A stretch of DNA of 42,899 nucleotides from assembly GCF_001418565.1 (NCBI RefSeq), contig NZ_LIQQ01000049.1, positions 149 through 43,047 on the forward strand, read 5' to 3'. This DNA comes from Streptomyces graminilatus. GTDB lineage: Bacteria > Actinomycetota > Actinomycetes > Streptomycetales > Streptomycetaceae. Position numbers and translations under genes: made by a program. Below are positions 23,827 through 32,340 of the stretch, piece after piece; position 1 is the first letter of the stretch; the number at the start of each line of letters is the position of its first letter. The notes beneath the pieces were generated by a model. It was not told the origin of the DNA and made no database searches. It saw nothing but the letters and a program-made list of their open reading frames with translations.

Positions 23827-26800
23827 ATGCGCTTTCGCGGGAAGTCCATCCGCCGGAAGATCGTGGCGCTGCTCCTCGTGCCGCTGGTGTCACTCACCGC
23901 GATCTGGGGCTTCGCCACGGTGCTCACGGGCCGTGAGGCGGCCGACCTGTTCAATGTGTCGTCGGTCGTGGAGAAGGTCAGCTACCCCACCGAGGACGCT
24001 GTACGCGTGCTTCAGCAGGAGCGCCGCCAGACCCTCGTCTACCTGGCCGATCCCCGTGCCTCCGACGCGCTGGCGGCCCTGCGGCGCAGCCGCACCGCCA
24101 CCGACGACGTCATCGCCAAGATCCGCGACAACGCCGACAAAGCCGGTGTGCGCAACTCGATCAGCGACAGCGACAGCGAGCGGCTCACCGCGGTCCTGGA
24201 GGCCTTCGACGGCATCGGCGCGCTGCGCCGCGGCATCGAGGAGGGCACCGTCACCCGGACCCAGGCCCTCCGTCTCTACAGCAATCTGGTCGACCCCTGC
24301 TACGCCCTGCTGGCCAACCTCCACATCATCGACAACCTGGAGATGGACAAGCAGGCCCGCGCCCTCGTCAACATCGCCCGCGCCCGTGAACTCCTCTCCC
24401 GCGAGGACGCCTTGCTCGGCTCGGCCCTGGTCGCCGGCAAGGTCACCCGCGACGAGTCGCGTGCCGTCTCCGACCTCGTGGCACAGCGCACCGTCATGTA
24501 CGACGTGAGTCTGCCACTGCTCCCGCAGGCGGACCGCGGCCGGTACGAGCGGTTCTGGAAGAGCGCCTCCACCGCACCGCTCCGGGCGGCCGAACAGGCC
24601 GTCATCGGGACCGAGTCCGGCAGGCCGCGGGGCGTCACGGCCAAGAGCTGGGACACCACGGCGGGCGACGTCCTCGACGGACTCAGTACGCTCAACGACG
24701 AGTCGGCCGACCGCTACCAGGACCGGATCCAGCCGGTCGTCACGGACGTCATCGTCCAGGCCGTCGTCGCCGGCGTCCTCGGACTGGTCGCCCTGCTGGT
24801 CTCGGTCTTCCTGTCCGTGCGCATCGGCCGCACCCTCATCCGCGACCTGCGGCAACTCCGCCTGGAGGCCCACGAGGCATCCGGTGTCCGGCTGCCCAGC
24901 GTGATGCGCCGGCTGTCGGCCGGTGAGCAGGTCGACGTGGAGACCGAGGTCCCGCGCCTGGAGTACGACAGGAACGAGATCGGCGAGGTCGGCCAGGCCC
25001 TCAACACCCTTCAGCGCGCCGCCGTCGAGGCCGCCGTCAAACAGGCCGAACTCCGCTCCGGGGTCTCGGAGGTCTTCGTCAACCTCGCCCGGCGCAGCCA
25101 GGTCCTCCTGCACAAGCAGCTCACCCTGCTCGACACCATGGAACGCCGGACCGAGGACACCGACGAACTCGCCGACCTGTTCCGGCTCGACCACCTGACC
25201 ACCCGTATGCGCCGGCACGCCGAGGGCCTGGTGATCCTCTCCGGGGCCGCCCCCTCCCGGCAGTGGCGCAAACCCGTCCAGTTGATGGACGTCGTACGCG
25301 CGGCCGTCGCCGAGGTCGAGGACTACGAGCGCATCGAGGTCCGCAGGCTGCCGAGGATGGCCGTCACCGGACCGGCCGTCGCCGACCTGACCCACCTCGT
25401 GGCCGAACTCCTGGAGAACGCCACGGTGTTCTCGCCCCCGCACACGGCCATCCAGGTGCTGGGCGAACGGGTCGCCAACGGATTCACCCTGGAGATCCAC
25501 GACCGGGGCCTGGGCATGGCGGCCGAAGCACTGCTCGACGCCAATCTGCGGCTCGCCGAGACACCCGAGTTCGAACTGTCCGACACGGACCGGCTCGGCC
25601 TGTTCGTCGTCAGCCGGCTCGCCCAGCGGCAGAACGTCCGGGTCTCCCTCCAGCCGTCCCCGTACGGCGGCACCACGGCTGTCGTCTTCGTCCCCGACGC
25701 ACTCCTCACGGACGACATCCCGGACACCAACGGCATCGGCTTCCGCCTCGACCGCGCCCAGCCCTCCAAGGAGGCCGAGTTCGAGGAGGGCCGCCGGGCC
25801 GCGCTCTCCGCCGCCCCCGTACGCCTGCCCGGCCTGCCCGCCTCGCTCATCGACGGGCCGGTCGAACTGGGGGCGCCGGTCGACCTGGACGCCCTCAGCG
25901 ACTTCTCCGGGCCCTTCGGCGACGCCGACGGCGACCACGTCGTACCTTCCCGGCCGCACCGCCCGACCCCCGCGACGACGGGCGAGACGACCGGCCTGCC
26001 CGGCGACCGGCACCAGCAGCCTTCCGTGGGCTGGGGCGCTCCCGGCGGCGCGGCCGGCCGGCCGGGAGACCCCGCGACACTGCCGCGCCGCCGCACCCCC
26101 AAGCTGGTCAGCTCCCACGGCCGTCCGGTCACCGAACAGCCGTCCCGGCGCGGCCAGCAGGCGCTGGACGAGCAGCCCGCGGACGGTGCGGTCCCGGCGG
26201 GCCAGGACACACTGGCCCCGCTCCCGGCCCGCCGCCGGGGCGAGACCGCGATCCGCCGCGAAGCGGATCGCGGGGACCGCGGCGAAGGCTTCGGCGACCG
26301 TACGGAGTCATCGGTGCGGCGCTGGGAGGGCAGAGGGGAAACCACCGGCCGGGGCCTCGACGACCGTACGGAGCCGACGGGATCCAGAGGCTTCCCGGAC
26401 CGAACGGACATGCCTGCCCCGCTCTTCGGGGACCGGTCCGCCGGCGGCCGTACCGACGCGCCCGCCCGTGGCGTCGGCGGCTGGGCGGACACCGGCCGCA
26501 ACGGCCTCGGCGGCGGCCTGCCACCGGAGGCACCGGCACTCCCGCAGCGCGGCCGACGCGGCGGCTCCGCCGGGACCCCCGCCCGTCCCGGCGCGGCGGC
26601 CGATCCCGCCGAGTCCGGTACGGCGGGGCTGCCCCGCCGCGTACGCCAGGCCAACCTGGCCCCGCAGTTGAGGGACGGCCCCGAGCGGCGCGCGGAACGG
26701 ACGAAGCCACGTCCCCAGGACGGGGCCGACCCCTTCGACCGCGACGCCGACGAGGTCCGCAGCCGCATGGCCTCGCTACAGCGCGGCTGGCAGCGAGGAC

Positions 26801-26874
26801 GTGACGAGAACGCCGGGGGCGACAACGCCCAGGGCGGCACAGCGCAAGGAACGAGTAAGGGGGACGGTCGATGA
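23827..26874 (+). CDS. cvnA: conservon sensor histidine kinase (NIT-HAMP-HATPase)
   Basis: A 1015-residue membrane kinase, the first gene of a conservon. ATG 23827 has GGGGGAG five bases upstream. A transmembrane helix lies at about residues 12-32, and an extracytoplasmic nitrate/nitrite-sensing-type (NIT) domain spans about 35-300. A second membrane helix is at about 310-335 (VIVQAVVAGVLGLVALLVSVF), followed by a HAMP-like linker. The segment LFRLDHLTTRMRRHAEGLVIL probably contains the phospho-acceptor His. The ATPase domain has the N-box Glu530-Asn531 (LVAELLENATVFSPP) and the G1 box DRGLGM (559-564). The last 350 residues are Arg/Gly/Pro-rich and disordered. Stop overlaps the next start (ATGA). 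In known conservons this kinase forms a membrane complex with the roadblock, DUF742 and GTPase products. Confidence 0.92.
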   Translation: MRFRGKSIRRKIVALLLVPLVSLTAIWGFATVLTGREAADLFNVSSVVEKVSYPTEDAVRVLQQERRQTLVYLADPRASDALAALRRSRTATDDVIAKIRDNADKAGVRNSISDSDSERLTAVLEAFDGIGALRRGIEEGTVTRTQALRLYSNLVDPCYALLANLHIIDNLEMDKQARALVNIARARELLSREDALLGSALVAGKVTRDESRAVSDLVAQRTVMYDVSLPLLPQADRGRYERFWKSASTAPLRAAEQAVIGTESGRPRGVTAKSWDTTAGDVLDGLSTLNDESADRYQDRIQPVVTDVIVQAVVAGVLGLVALLVSVFLSVRIGRTLIRDLRQLRLEAHEASGVRLPSVMRRLSAGEQVDVETEVPRLEYDRNEIGEVGQALNTLQRAAVEAAVKQAELRSGVSEVFVNLARRSQVLLHKQLTLLDTMERRTEDTDELADLFRLDHLTTRMRRHAEGLVILSGAAPSRQWRKPVQLMDVVRAAVAEVEDYERIEVRRLPRMAVTGPAVADLTHLVAELLENATVFSPPHTAIQVLGERVANGFTLEIHDRGLGMAAEALLDANLRLAETPEFELSDTDRLGLFVVSRLAQRQNVRVSLQPSPYGGTTAVVFVPDALLTDDIPDTNGIGFRLDRAQPSKEAEFEEGRRAALSAAPVRLPGLPASLIDGPVELGAPVDLDALSDFSGPFGDADGDHVVPSRPHRPTPATTGETTGLPGDRHQQPSVGWGAPGGAAGRPGDPATLPRRRTPKLVSSHGRPVTEQPSRRGQQALDEQPADGAVPAGQDTLAPLPARRRGETAIRREADRGDRGEGFGDRTESSVRRWEGRGETTGRGLDDRTEPTGSRGFPDRTDMPAPLFGDRSAGGRTDAPARGVGGWADTGRNGLGGGLPPEAPALPQRGRRGGSAGTPARPGAAADPAESGTAGLPRRVRQANLAPQLRDGPERRAERTKPRPQDGADPFDRDADEVRSRMASLQRGWQRGRDENAGGDNAQGGTAQGTSKGDGR

Positions 26875-27311
26875 CCGCACCGAAGGCGATCGGCCAGACC
26901 AAGGGTGACAAGGCGGCGGGGGAGCTCAACTGGCTCCTCGACGACCTCGTCGACCGGGTCGCCAGCATCCGCAGAGCGCTGGTGCTCTCCGGCGACGGAC
27001 TGCCCACCGGGGTCTCCAGAGACCTCAGCCGGGAGGACAGTGAGCACCTGGCCGCCGTCGCCTCCGGATTCCACAGCCTCGCCAAGGGCGTGGGACGGCA
27101 CTTCGACGCCGGCAGCGTCCGTCAGACGGTCGTCGAACTCGACGACGCCTTTCTGTTCGTGACGGCGGCCGGGGACGGCAGTTGCCTGGCCGTGCTCTCG
27201 GACGCCGACTCGGACGTGGGCCAGGTCGCCTACGAGATGACCCTCCTGGTGAAGCGTGTCGGTGTGCATCTGGCGGCTGCTCCGCGCACCGATCTGCCCG
27301 CGGGCGGGTAG
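26871..27311 (+). CDS. cvnB: conservon roadblock/LC7 protein
   Basis: A 146-residue roadblock/LC7-fold protein. The core reads ELNWLLDDLVDRVASIRRALVLSGDGLPTGVS, HLAAVASGFHSLAKGVGRHFDAGSVRQTVVEL, then LFVTAAGDGSCLAVLSDADSDVGQVAYEMTLLVKRVG, the characteristic alternation of helix and strand. ATG 26871 overlaps the kinase stop, so the two are coupled. The protein should regulate or scaffold the conservon GTPase, as roadblock proteins do for MglA-type GTPases. Confidence 0.95.
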   Translation: MTAPKAIGQTKGDKAAGELNWLLDDLVDRVASIRRALVLSGDGLPTGVSRDLSREDSEHLAAVASGFHSLAKGVGRHFDAGSVRQTVVELDDAFLFVTAAGDGSCLAVLSDADSDVGQVAYEMTLLVKRVGVHLAAAPRTDLPAGG

Positions 27312-27320
27312 TGGGATGAC

Positions 27321-27716
27321 ATGAGCGGAGACGGCCAGCCCAGCAGCCACTGGTTCGACGACGAGGCGGGACCTGTCGTTCGTCCGTACGCCATGACACG
27401 AGGCCGCACCAGCCACTCGGCCCAGCACCGCCTGGACCTGATCGCGGTGGTGGTCACGGAGGCGCACGCGGACGACCCGGAAGCGGATCACACGCTGTCC
27501 CCGGAACACGTGGACATCGTCGAACTCTGCCGCGACGCCCCCCAGTCGGTCGCCGAACTCGCTGCCGAACTCAACCTCCCCATCGGCGTGGTGCGGGTCC
27601 TCATCGGGGACCTCGTGGACGAGGAAATGGTCCATGTGACGCGTCCCGTGCCCCCCGCCCAGTTGGTGGACGAGAATATTCTGCGTGATGTCATCGACGG
27701 CCTCCGGGCGCTCTGA
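27321..27716 (+). CDS. cvnC: conservon DUF742 protein
   Basis: A 131-residue DUF742 protein with an N-terminal extension (GDGQPSSHWFDDEAGPVVRPYAMTRGRT) typical of the family. A winged-helix-like region follows (HVDIVELCRDAPQSVAELAAELNLPIGVVRVLIGDLVDEEMVHV), with the ending LRDVIDGLRAL. It sits ten bases after the roadblock gene. DNA binding has been suggested for the family by the helix-turn-helix pattern but is not shown here. Confidence 0.95.
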   Translation: MSGDGQPSSHWFDDEAGPVVRPYAMTRGRTSHSAQHRLDLIAVVVTEAHADDPEADHTLSPEHVDIVELCRDAPQSVAELAAELNLPIGVVRVLIGDLVDEEMVHVTRPVPPAQLVDENILRDVIDGLRAL

Positions 27717-27786
27717 GCGGCGCGGAAGCGGAGTGGAGACGTGACAGGCCGACGGCATCGGGCCGATCGGGGCGGGATCCTCACCC

Positions 27787-27942
27787 ATGTCACAGGCGTA
27801 CGCGGAACTCCGCGGCGATTCCCGGAAGTCCGCCAAGGCCGCCCGTACGGCCGTGGAAACCCCAGGCGGCGGGGGCTACGGCCCACCGCCGACCGACCCC
27901 GAACAAGCAGGAGAAGAGACCGATGATCTTCGGGCGTTCTGA
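27787..27942 (+). CDS. possible 51-residue ORF overlapping the GTPase start
   Basis: In the 206-bp gap between the DUF742 and GTPase genes an ATG frame encodes MSQAYAELRGDSRKSAKAAR..., then a Gly/Pro-rich middle and the acidic end EETDDLRAF, stopping 20 bases inside the GTPase gene. Codon use is reasonable and the overlap would couple it to the GTPase. The ribosome-binding site is weak (GGCGGGATCC). It could instead be the untranslated leader of the GTPase gene. Confidence 0.3.
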   Translation: MSQAYAELRGDSRKSAKAARTAVETPGGGGYGPPPTDPEQAGEETDDLRAF

Positions 27943-28528
27943 GCGCGGCAAGCCCCCGGTCGAGCCCGTCACGCTCAAGATCCTCGTGGCCGGCGGGTTC
28001 GGCGCGGGCAAGACGACCCTCGTCGGCGCGGTCAGCGAGATCAAACCGCTGCGCACGGAGGAACTGCTCACCGAGGCGGGCCGTCCGGTCGACGACACCA
28101 GAGGGGTGGAGGGCAAGAACACCACCACCGTGGCCATGGACTTCGGCCGGATCACGCTCCGCGAGGACCTTGTGCTGTACCTCTTCGGGACGCCCGGACA
28201 GGACCGCTTCTGGTTCCTGTGGGACGAGCTCGCCACCGGCGCGCTGGGCGCGGTCGTCCTCGCCGACACCCGCCGCCTGGAGGACAGCTTCGCCGCCGTC
28301 GACTACTTCGAGCGCCGTTCCATCCCGTTCCTGGTCGGCGTCAACTGCTTCGACGGAGCGGCCCGTTATCCCTCGGAGTCCGTCCGGGCGGCGCTCGATC
28401 TCGACCCCAACGTGCCGCTCGTGCTGTGCGACGCGCGCAACCGGGAGTCGGTCAAGGAGGTCCTCATCGGAGTCGTCAAGCACGCGATGTCGTACGCGGC
28501 CGACCGCCGCGCGCCCGTCACCACCTGA
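27923..28528 (+). CDS. cvnD: conservon MglA/Ras-like GTPase
   Basis: A 201-residue small GTPase. The P-loop GGFGAGKTT has Lys30 and Thr31; the switch II region is LYLFGTPGQDRFWFLWDEL, in which Gly replaces Asp of the usual DxPGQ motif; GVNCFDG stands at the NKxD position. ATG 27923 has AGGAG nine bases upstream. It is the final conservon gene and is followed by a strong hairpin terminator. Unlike some conservons, no cytochrome P450 gene follows. Confidence 0.95.
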   Translation: MIFGRSERGKPPVEPVTLKILVAGGFGAGKTTLVGAVSEIKPLRTEELLTEAGRPVDDTRGVEGKNTTTVAMDFGRITLREDLVLYLFGTPGQDRFWFLWDELATGALGAVVLADTRRLEDSFAAVDYFERRSIPFLVGVNCFDGAARYPSESVRAALDLDPNVPLVLCDARNRESVKEVLIGVVKHAMSYAADRRAPVTT

Positions 28529-28554
28529 CGGCCCGTCTCCTTGCCCACAGGCAC

Positions 28555-28586
28555 GGCCCGTACCCCCGCCGACCGGGGTACGGGCC
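28555..28586 (+). terminator. intrinsic terminator-like hairpin after the conservon
   Basis: GGCCCGTACCCC and GGGGTACGGGCC form a perfect 12-bp stem around an 8-base loop (28567-28574), 26 bases after the GTPase stop. There is no U-tract, as is usual in Streptomyces. It lies between convergent genes, so it could stop transcription from both sides. Confidence 0.8.
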
Positions 28587-28676
28587 GCGGTCCTTGCGGG
28601 CACACACGCGCGTGGAGGCGCGTACTCGCGCGTGGCGAGGCACACGCGCGCGTGGAGGTGCCCTGGGGCGGAGGCT
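28587..28676. repeat. CGCGCGTGG-rich direct repeats
   Basis: Copies of ACACGCGCGTGG-like and CGCGCGTGGAGG blocks occur three times (about 28600-28656) just beyond the glycerol kinase stop. No gene is seen. Confidence 0.5.
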
Positions 28677-30188
28677 CTAGCCCCGGCCGTCGTCCTCCCA
28701 GCCGAAGCTCTTCTCCACGGCCTTGCGCCAGTTGCGGTACTCACGGTCGCGGACCGACGTCTCCATGGCGGGTGTCCACTCGACGTCCTCGCGCCAGTGC
28801 GACTTCAGCTCGTCGAGGCCGCTCCACACCCCGGTCGCCAGCCCGGCCGCGTAAGCCGCTCCCAGACAGGTTGTCTCGGAGATCCTCGGCCGGATCACCG
28901 GCACCCCGAGGACGTCCGCCTGGTGCTGCATCAGCAGGCCGTTCTTCGTCATGCCGCCGTCCACCTTCAGGGTCGTGATGGCCACCCCGGAGTCCTGGAA
29001 CATGGCGTCCACCACCTCCCGCGTCTGCCAGCTCGTGGCCTCCAGCACCGCGCGCGCCAGATGCCCCTTGGTGACGTACCGCGTGAGACCGGTGACCACC
29101 CCGCGCGCGTCGGAACGCCAGTAGGGCGCGAACAGGCCGGAGAACGCGGGCACGATGTACGCGCCGCCGTTGTCGTCGACGCTCGCGGCGAGCGTCTCGA
29201 TCTCGTCGGCGGTACGGATGATGCCGAGCTGGTCGCGGAACCACTGCACGAGCGCCCCGGTGACCGCGATGGACCCTTCGAGGCAGTAGACGGGAGGCTC
29301 ACCGCCGATCTTGTAGCCCATCGTGGTGAGCAGACCGTTCTTCGAGGGGACGGGCCGGGTCCCGGTGTTGAGGAGCAGGAAACTGCCGGTGCCGTACGTG
29401 TTCTTCGCCGTCCCCACGTCGTAGCAGGCCTGGCCGAACACAGCGGCCTGCTGGTCGCCCAGCGCGGAGGCCACAGGGACGCCCGCGAGCGGGCCCACCG
29501 CGGTGCCGTACACCTCTGAGGAGGACCTGATCTCGGGAAGCATCTTCTCGGGGACGTTCATCGCGGCCAGGATGGACGTGTCCCACTGGAGGGTCTCCAG
29601 GTCCATCAGCATGGTGCGGCCGGCGTTGGTCACATCGGTGACGTGCCGTCCGCCGTCCGTGCCGCCCGTCAGGTTCCAGATCAGCCAGGAGTCGATGGTG
29701 CCGAAGGCGATCTCGCCGCGCTCGGCGCGGGCGCGCAGCCCCGGCACGTTGTCCAGCAGCCAGGCCGCCTTGGGGCCCGAGAAGTAGCTGGCCAGTGGCA
29801 GCCCGGTCCGCTCGCGGAACCGGTCCTGCCCGTCGGCGCCCCCGAGTTCGCGGCAGAGGTCCGCCGTTCGTGTGTCCTGCCAGACGATCGCGTTGTGAAC
29901 CGGCTTGCCCGTGGCGCGGTCCCACAGGACCGTGGTCTCGCGCTGGTTGGTGATACCGAGCGCGCTGACCTCGTCGGCGCGCAGCCCGGCCTTGGCGAGC
30001 GCGCCCGCGACCACCGCCTGGACCTTCGACCAGATCTCGGTGGCGTCGTGTTCCACCCAGCCGGGCCTGGGGAAGATCTGGCGGTGCTCGCGCTGGTCGA
30101 CGGCGACGATCGCGCCGTCCCGGTCGAAGACGATGCAGCGGCTGGACGTGGTGCCCTGGTCGATCGCGGCGACGAACCTGTCCGTCAT
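28677..30188 (-). CDS. glpK: glycerol kinase
   Basis: A 503-residue FGGY-family kinase phosphorylating glycerol to sn-glycerol 3-phosphate with ATP. The ATP-binding start [30 protein letters not shown] substrate region ([11 protein letters not shown]), [18 protein letters not shown] and [23 protein letters not shown] are all diagnostic. ATG 30188 follows GAAGGGGACGTC. The gene stands alone: no glycerol facilitator (glpF), no GylR-type regulator and no glycerol-3-phosphate dehydrogenase are next to it, which suggests it is a secondary copy or is split from the main glycerol operon. Confidence 0.95.
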   Translation of the reverse strand: MTDRFVAAIDQGTTSSRCIVFDRDGAIVAVDQREHRQIFPRPGWVEHDATEIWSKVQAVVAGALAKAGLRADEVSALGITNQRETTVLWDRATGKPVHNAIVWQDTRTADLCRELGGADGQDRFRERTGLPLASYFSGPKAAWLLDNVPGLRARAERGEIAFGTIDSWLIWNLTGGTDGGRHVTDVTNAGRTMLMDLETLQWDTSILAAMNVPEKMLPEIRSSSEVYGTAVGPLAGVPVASALGDQQAAVFGQACYDVGTAKNTYGTGSFLLLNTGTRPVPSKNGLLTTMGYKIGGEPPVYCLEGSIAVTGALVQWFRDQLGIIRTADEIETLAASVDDNGGAYIVPAFSGLFAPYWRSDARGVVTGLTRYVTKGHLARAVLEATSWQTREVVDAMFQDSGVAITTLKVDGGMTKNGLLMQHQADVLGVPVIRPRISETTCLGAAYAAGLATGVWSGLDELKSHWREDVEWTPAMETSVRDREYRNWRKAVEKSFGWEDDGRG

Positions 30189-30580
30189 GACGTCCCCTTC
30201 GTGGAAGGCTCCGGAAGTCCGCGGCCCCGGGCCCGTGCCCGGTGCGATCCGGCCCCGGACGGCCTCGCGGAGTGCGTTGCGATGGCTGCTTCGGCCGGGG
30301 GCGGGGGTCTCCCGCGCCCACCCGGTGTCCGTGACGAGCGTGCTGCGGCAGCCGAATCGCGCGCGGGGGAGGGCCCGTGGCTCAGGAGGGCCCGCACGGC
30401 GCGTTGTCCCAATACGCCGAGAATGTGCGGCGATGCCGACCGACACCGGAAGTGTTCTGCGGCTCCCTGTGGGCGTCAAGGTCGGCGACGGCAATGGTTT
30501 CGCGGCGCGCGTTCACCGGGAGACGCGGTGGCGGGCATCCCGCGGCGGCTTCCCGGCCGAGGCGGCTCGTCGCGCCGGGC
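30189..30580. other. intergenic region upstream of glpK
   Basis: About 390 bases between the glpK start and the stop of the GGDEF gene, both minus strand. It should contain the glpK promoter. I see no convincing promoter pair, hairpin or gene; plus-strand frames that cross it continue into the next gene antisense and are shadows. Confidence 0.5.
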
Positions 30581-32206
30581 TCACCCCGCCTGGGCTGGTT
30601 TCACCCGAGAACCCCGCCGGATCTCGTGCCCGGGCAGGCCCGCCCGTCCGATCACCCAGCTCGCCCCGTCGAGGGACTTCGCCGCCTGCTTCAGCGGTGC
30701 GAGGAACGCGGCGGCCTCCCGGTGGTCCATGACGCTGCCCGGCACGCACAGGACCGTCGCCAGGGACAGCGTGACGGCGTGTCCGCCGGCGGACCAGGGC
30801 GCGTCGAGCACGGCCGACGCCGGCGGATCGAGGCCCTCCGGGTCCGCGAGCACCAGGAAGTCGTCCCCTCCGATGTGCCCCACGCGCGTGTCGCCGGACG
30901 CCGCCTGGGACAACGCCCGCCCCACCGACCGGATCAGCTCGTCACCGGCCGCGAACCCGGCGCCGTCGTTGACCCGCTTGAAGTGGTCGACGTCCAGCCA
31001 GCTCAGTGCGAACTCCCGCCCATCCGCGATCCGTCGGTCCACCTCCCAGGTGATCGCGTCCGAACCGGGCAGCCGCGTCAGCGGATTGAGTCCCGCCGCC
31101 TCCTCGACCCGGCTCTCGGCGAGCGCCCGTACGAGATCCGCCAGCCGTACGACGCCCACGCACCGCCCGAACCGGTCGACAACCGCCACGTCGTCGGACG
31201 TACGGTCCAGGTCACCGTCCGCGAGGACGTCCAGGACCTCCCAGGCGGTCGCGTCGGCGCCGATCGTGCGCGGCGGGTCGCAGAGCTTGGCGGCGGGCCG
31301 GTCGGCGTACAGGGCATGCCCGTAGCGCCCCGACATCGACAGCAGGAACCGGGACCGGTGCACCGACCGGACGGGCACACCCCCCTCGTCCACGAGCACC
31401 ACCCCGGACACATCGGGCGACCCGGTCAGCAGCGCCCGCACCCGGCCCGCCGACGCGTCCGCCGGCAGCAGTGCGGCGGGCCGCACGAACTGCCGCACCG
31501 ACGGCCCGGAACGAGGCGCTGCGACCGTCCCGGGGGAGACCGGCGGTACGTACACGTCCACCACCGGAAGTCTGGCCGGCGGGGCGAACAACTCGCCCTG
31601 GGCCAGTTGAGCCCCGGCCGACACCGCGGCGGCGCACTGCAGTTCGGTCTCCACGCCCTCCACCGACAGCAGCGCGCCCAGGTGTTCGCACAGCGTCCGC
31701 ATCGCCCGCACCGCCGCCGGGCGGGCCAGCAGGGACGCGTCGAGCTTCACCAGGTCGGGGGCCAGATCCGTGAGCAGCCGCAGCGGTACGTCCCCGTCGC
31801 CGACGCCGTCCGCACAGATCCGGAAGCCCTGGCTCCGCAGCACGGCCACCGCCTCCAGCAGCGCCCGCTGCGGCACATGGGTGAAGGGCGGGCCTATGTC
31901 GACCGTCACCTCCCACGGCAGCCGGCCCGCCTCCCGTACGGCGTCGTACAGGTCTGCGAGCCCGCCGAGATCGGCGAGGGTGCCGGCGAACGCGTTGACG
32001 TGGAGCGGCAGCGGCGTCCCACGGCCGGCCGCCGCCCGCACCGCCAAGGCGGCCAGCCGGCCGTCGAGTCCGGGGTCACGGCGAGCCCGCGCGAGGATGT
32101 CTCCGCTCTCGGGCCGGGCCAGCACCTCCAGCGCCGCCACGCCGCCGGTCGTCAGGTTGACGACCGGCTGGAACGCGAAACGGAGAGCGTCCGTCCAGGA
32201 GGGCAC
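30581..32206 (-). CDS. degenerate EAL - CBS - GGDEF protein
   Basis: A 541-residue cytoplasmic protein. Residues 1-220 are an EAL-like domain: FQPVVNLTTGGVAALEVLAR gives EVL (27-29) for EAL, HVNAF and VKLD are kept, but the DDFG motif is ADGVG and the ES of the metal site is lost. VEGVET is kept. Two CBS-like repeats follow at about 225-375 (SGVVLVDEGGVPVRSVHR; DDVAVVDRFGRCVGVVRLADLV). The C-terminal GGDEF domain has LSWLDVDHFKRVND and GGDDF (446-450) in place of GGDEF; no RxxD inhibitory site precedes it. It is likely a cyclic-di-GMP sensor or weak diguanylate cyclase. Start GTG 32206 is the best in frame but has a poor ribosome-binding site. Confidence 0.85.
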   Translation of the reverse strand: MPSWTDALRFAFQPVVNLTTGGVAALEVLARPESGDILARARRDPGLDGRLAALAVRAAAGRGTPLPLHVNAFAGTLADLGGLADLYDAVREAGRLPWEVTVDIGPPFTHVPQRALLEAVAVLRSQGFRICADGVGDGDVPLRLLTDLAPDLVKLDASLLARPAAVRAMRTLCEHLGALLSVEGVETELQCAAAVSAGAQLAQGELFAPPARLPVVDVYVPPVSPGTVAAPRSGPSVRQFVRPAALLPADASAGRVRALLTGSPDVSGVVLVDEGGVPVRSVHRSRFLLSMSGRYGHALYADRPAAKLCDPPRTIGADATAWEVLDVLADGDLDRTSDDVAVVDRFGRCVGVVRLADLVRALAESRVEEAAGLNPLTRLPGSDAITWEVDRRIADGREFALSWLDVDHFKRVNDGAGFAAGDELIRSVGRALSQAASGDTRVGHIGGDDFLVLADPEGLDPPASAVLDAPWSAGGHAVTLSLATVLCVPGSVMDHREAAAFLAPLKQAAKSLDGASWVIGRAGLPGHEIRRGSRVKPAQAG

Positions 32207-32340
32207 GGGAGCATGATCGCGCCCCCGCCCTTCCCCTGGGCCCAGTTCACGAGGTGTTCACGCATGATTCCGGGTTGGTCACACAGCGTGGAGGTTTCGG
32301 GCCGGAGCACACCCGTGCGATCCGCCCCGGCGCCCGCGCC

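Noticed and set aside
27741..27926. 61-codon Arg-rich frame before the conservon GTPase
   Set aside because: Composition is a typical off-frame shadow (Arg/Pro/Gly); the neighbouring frame at 27787 is the better candidate.
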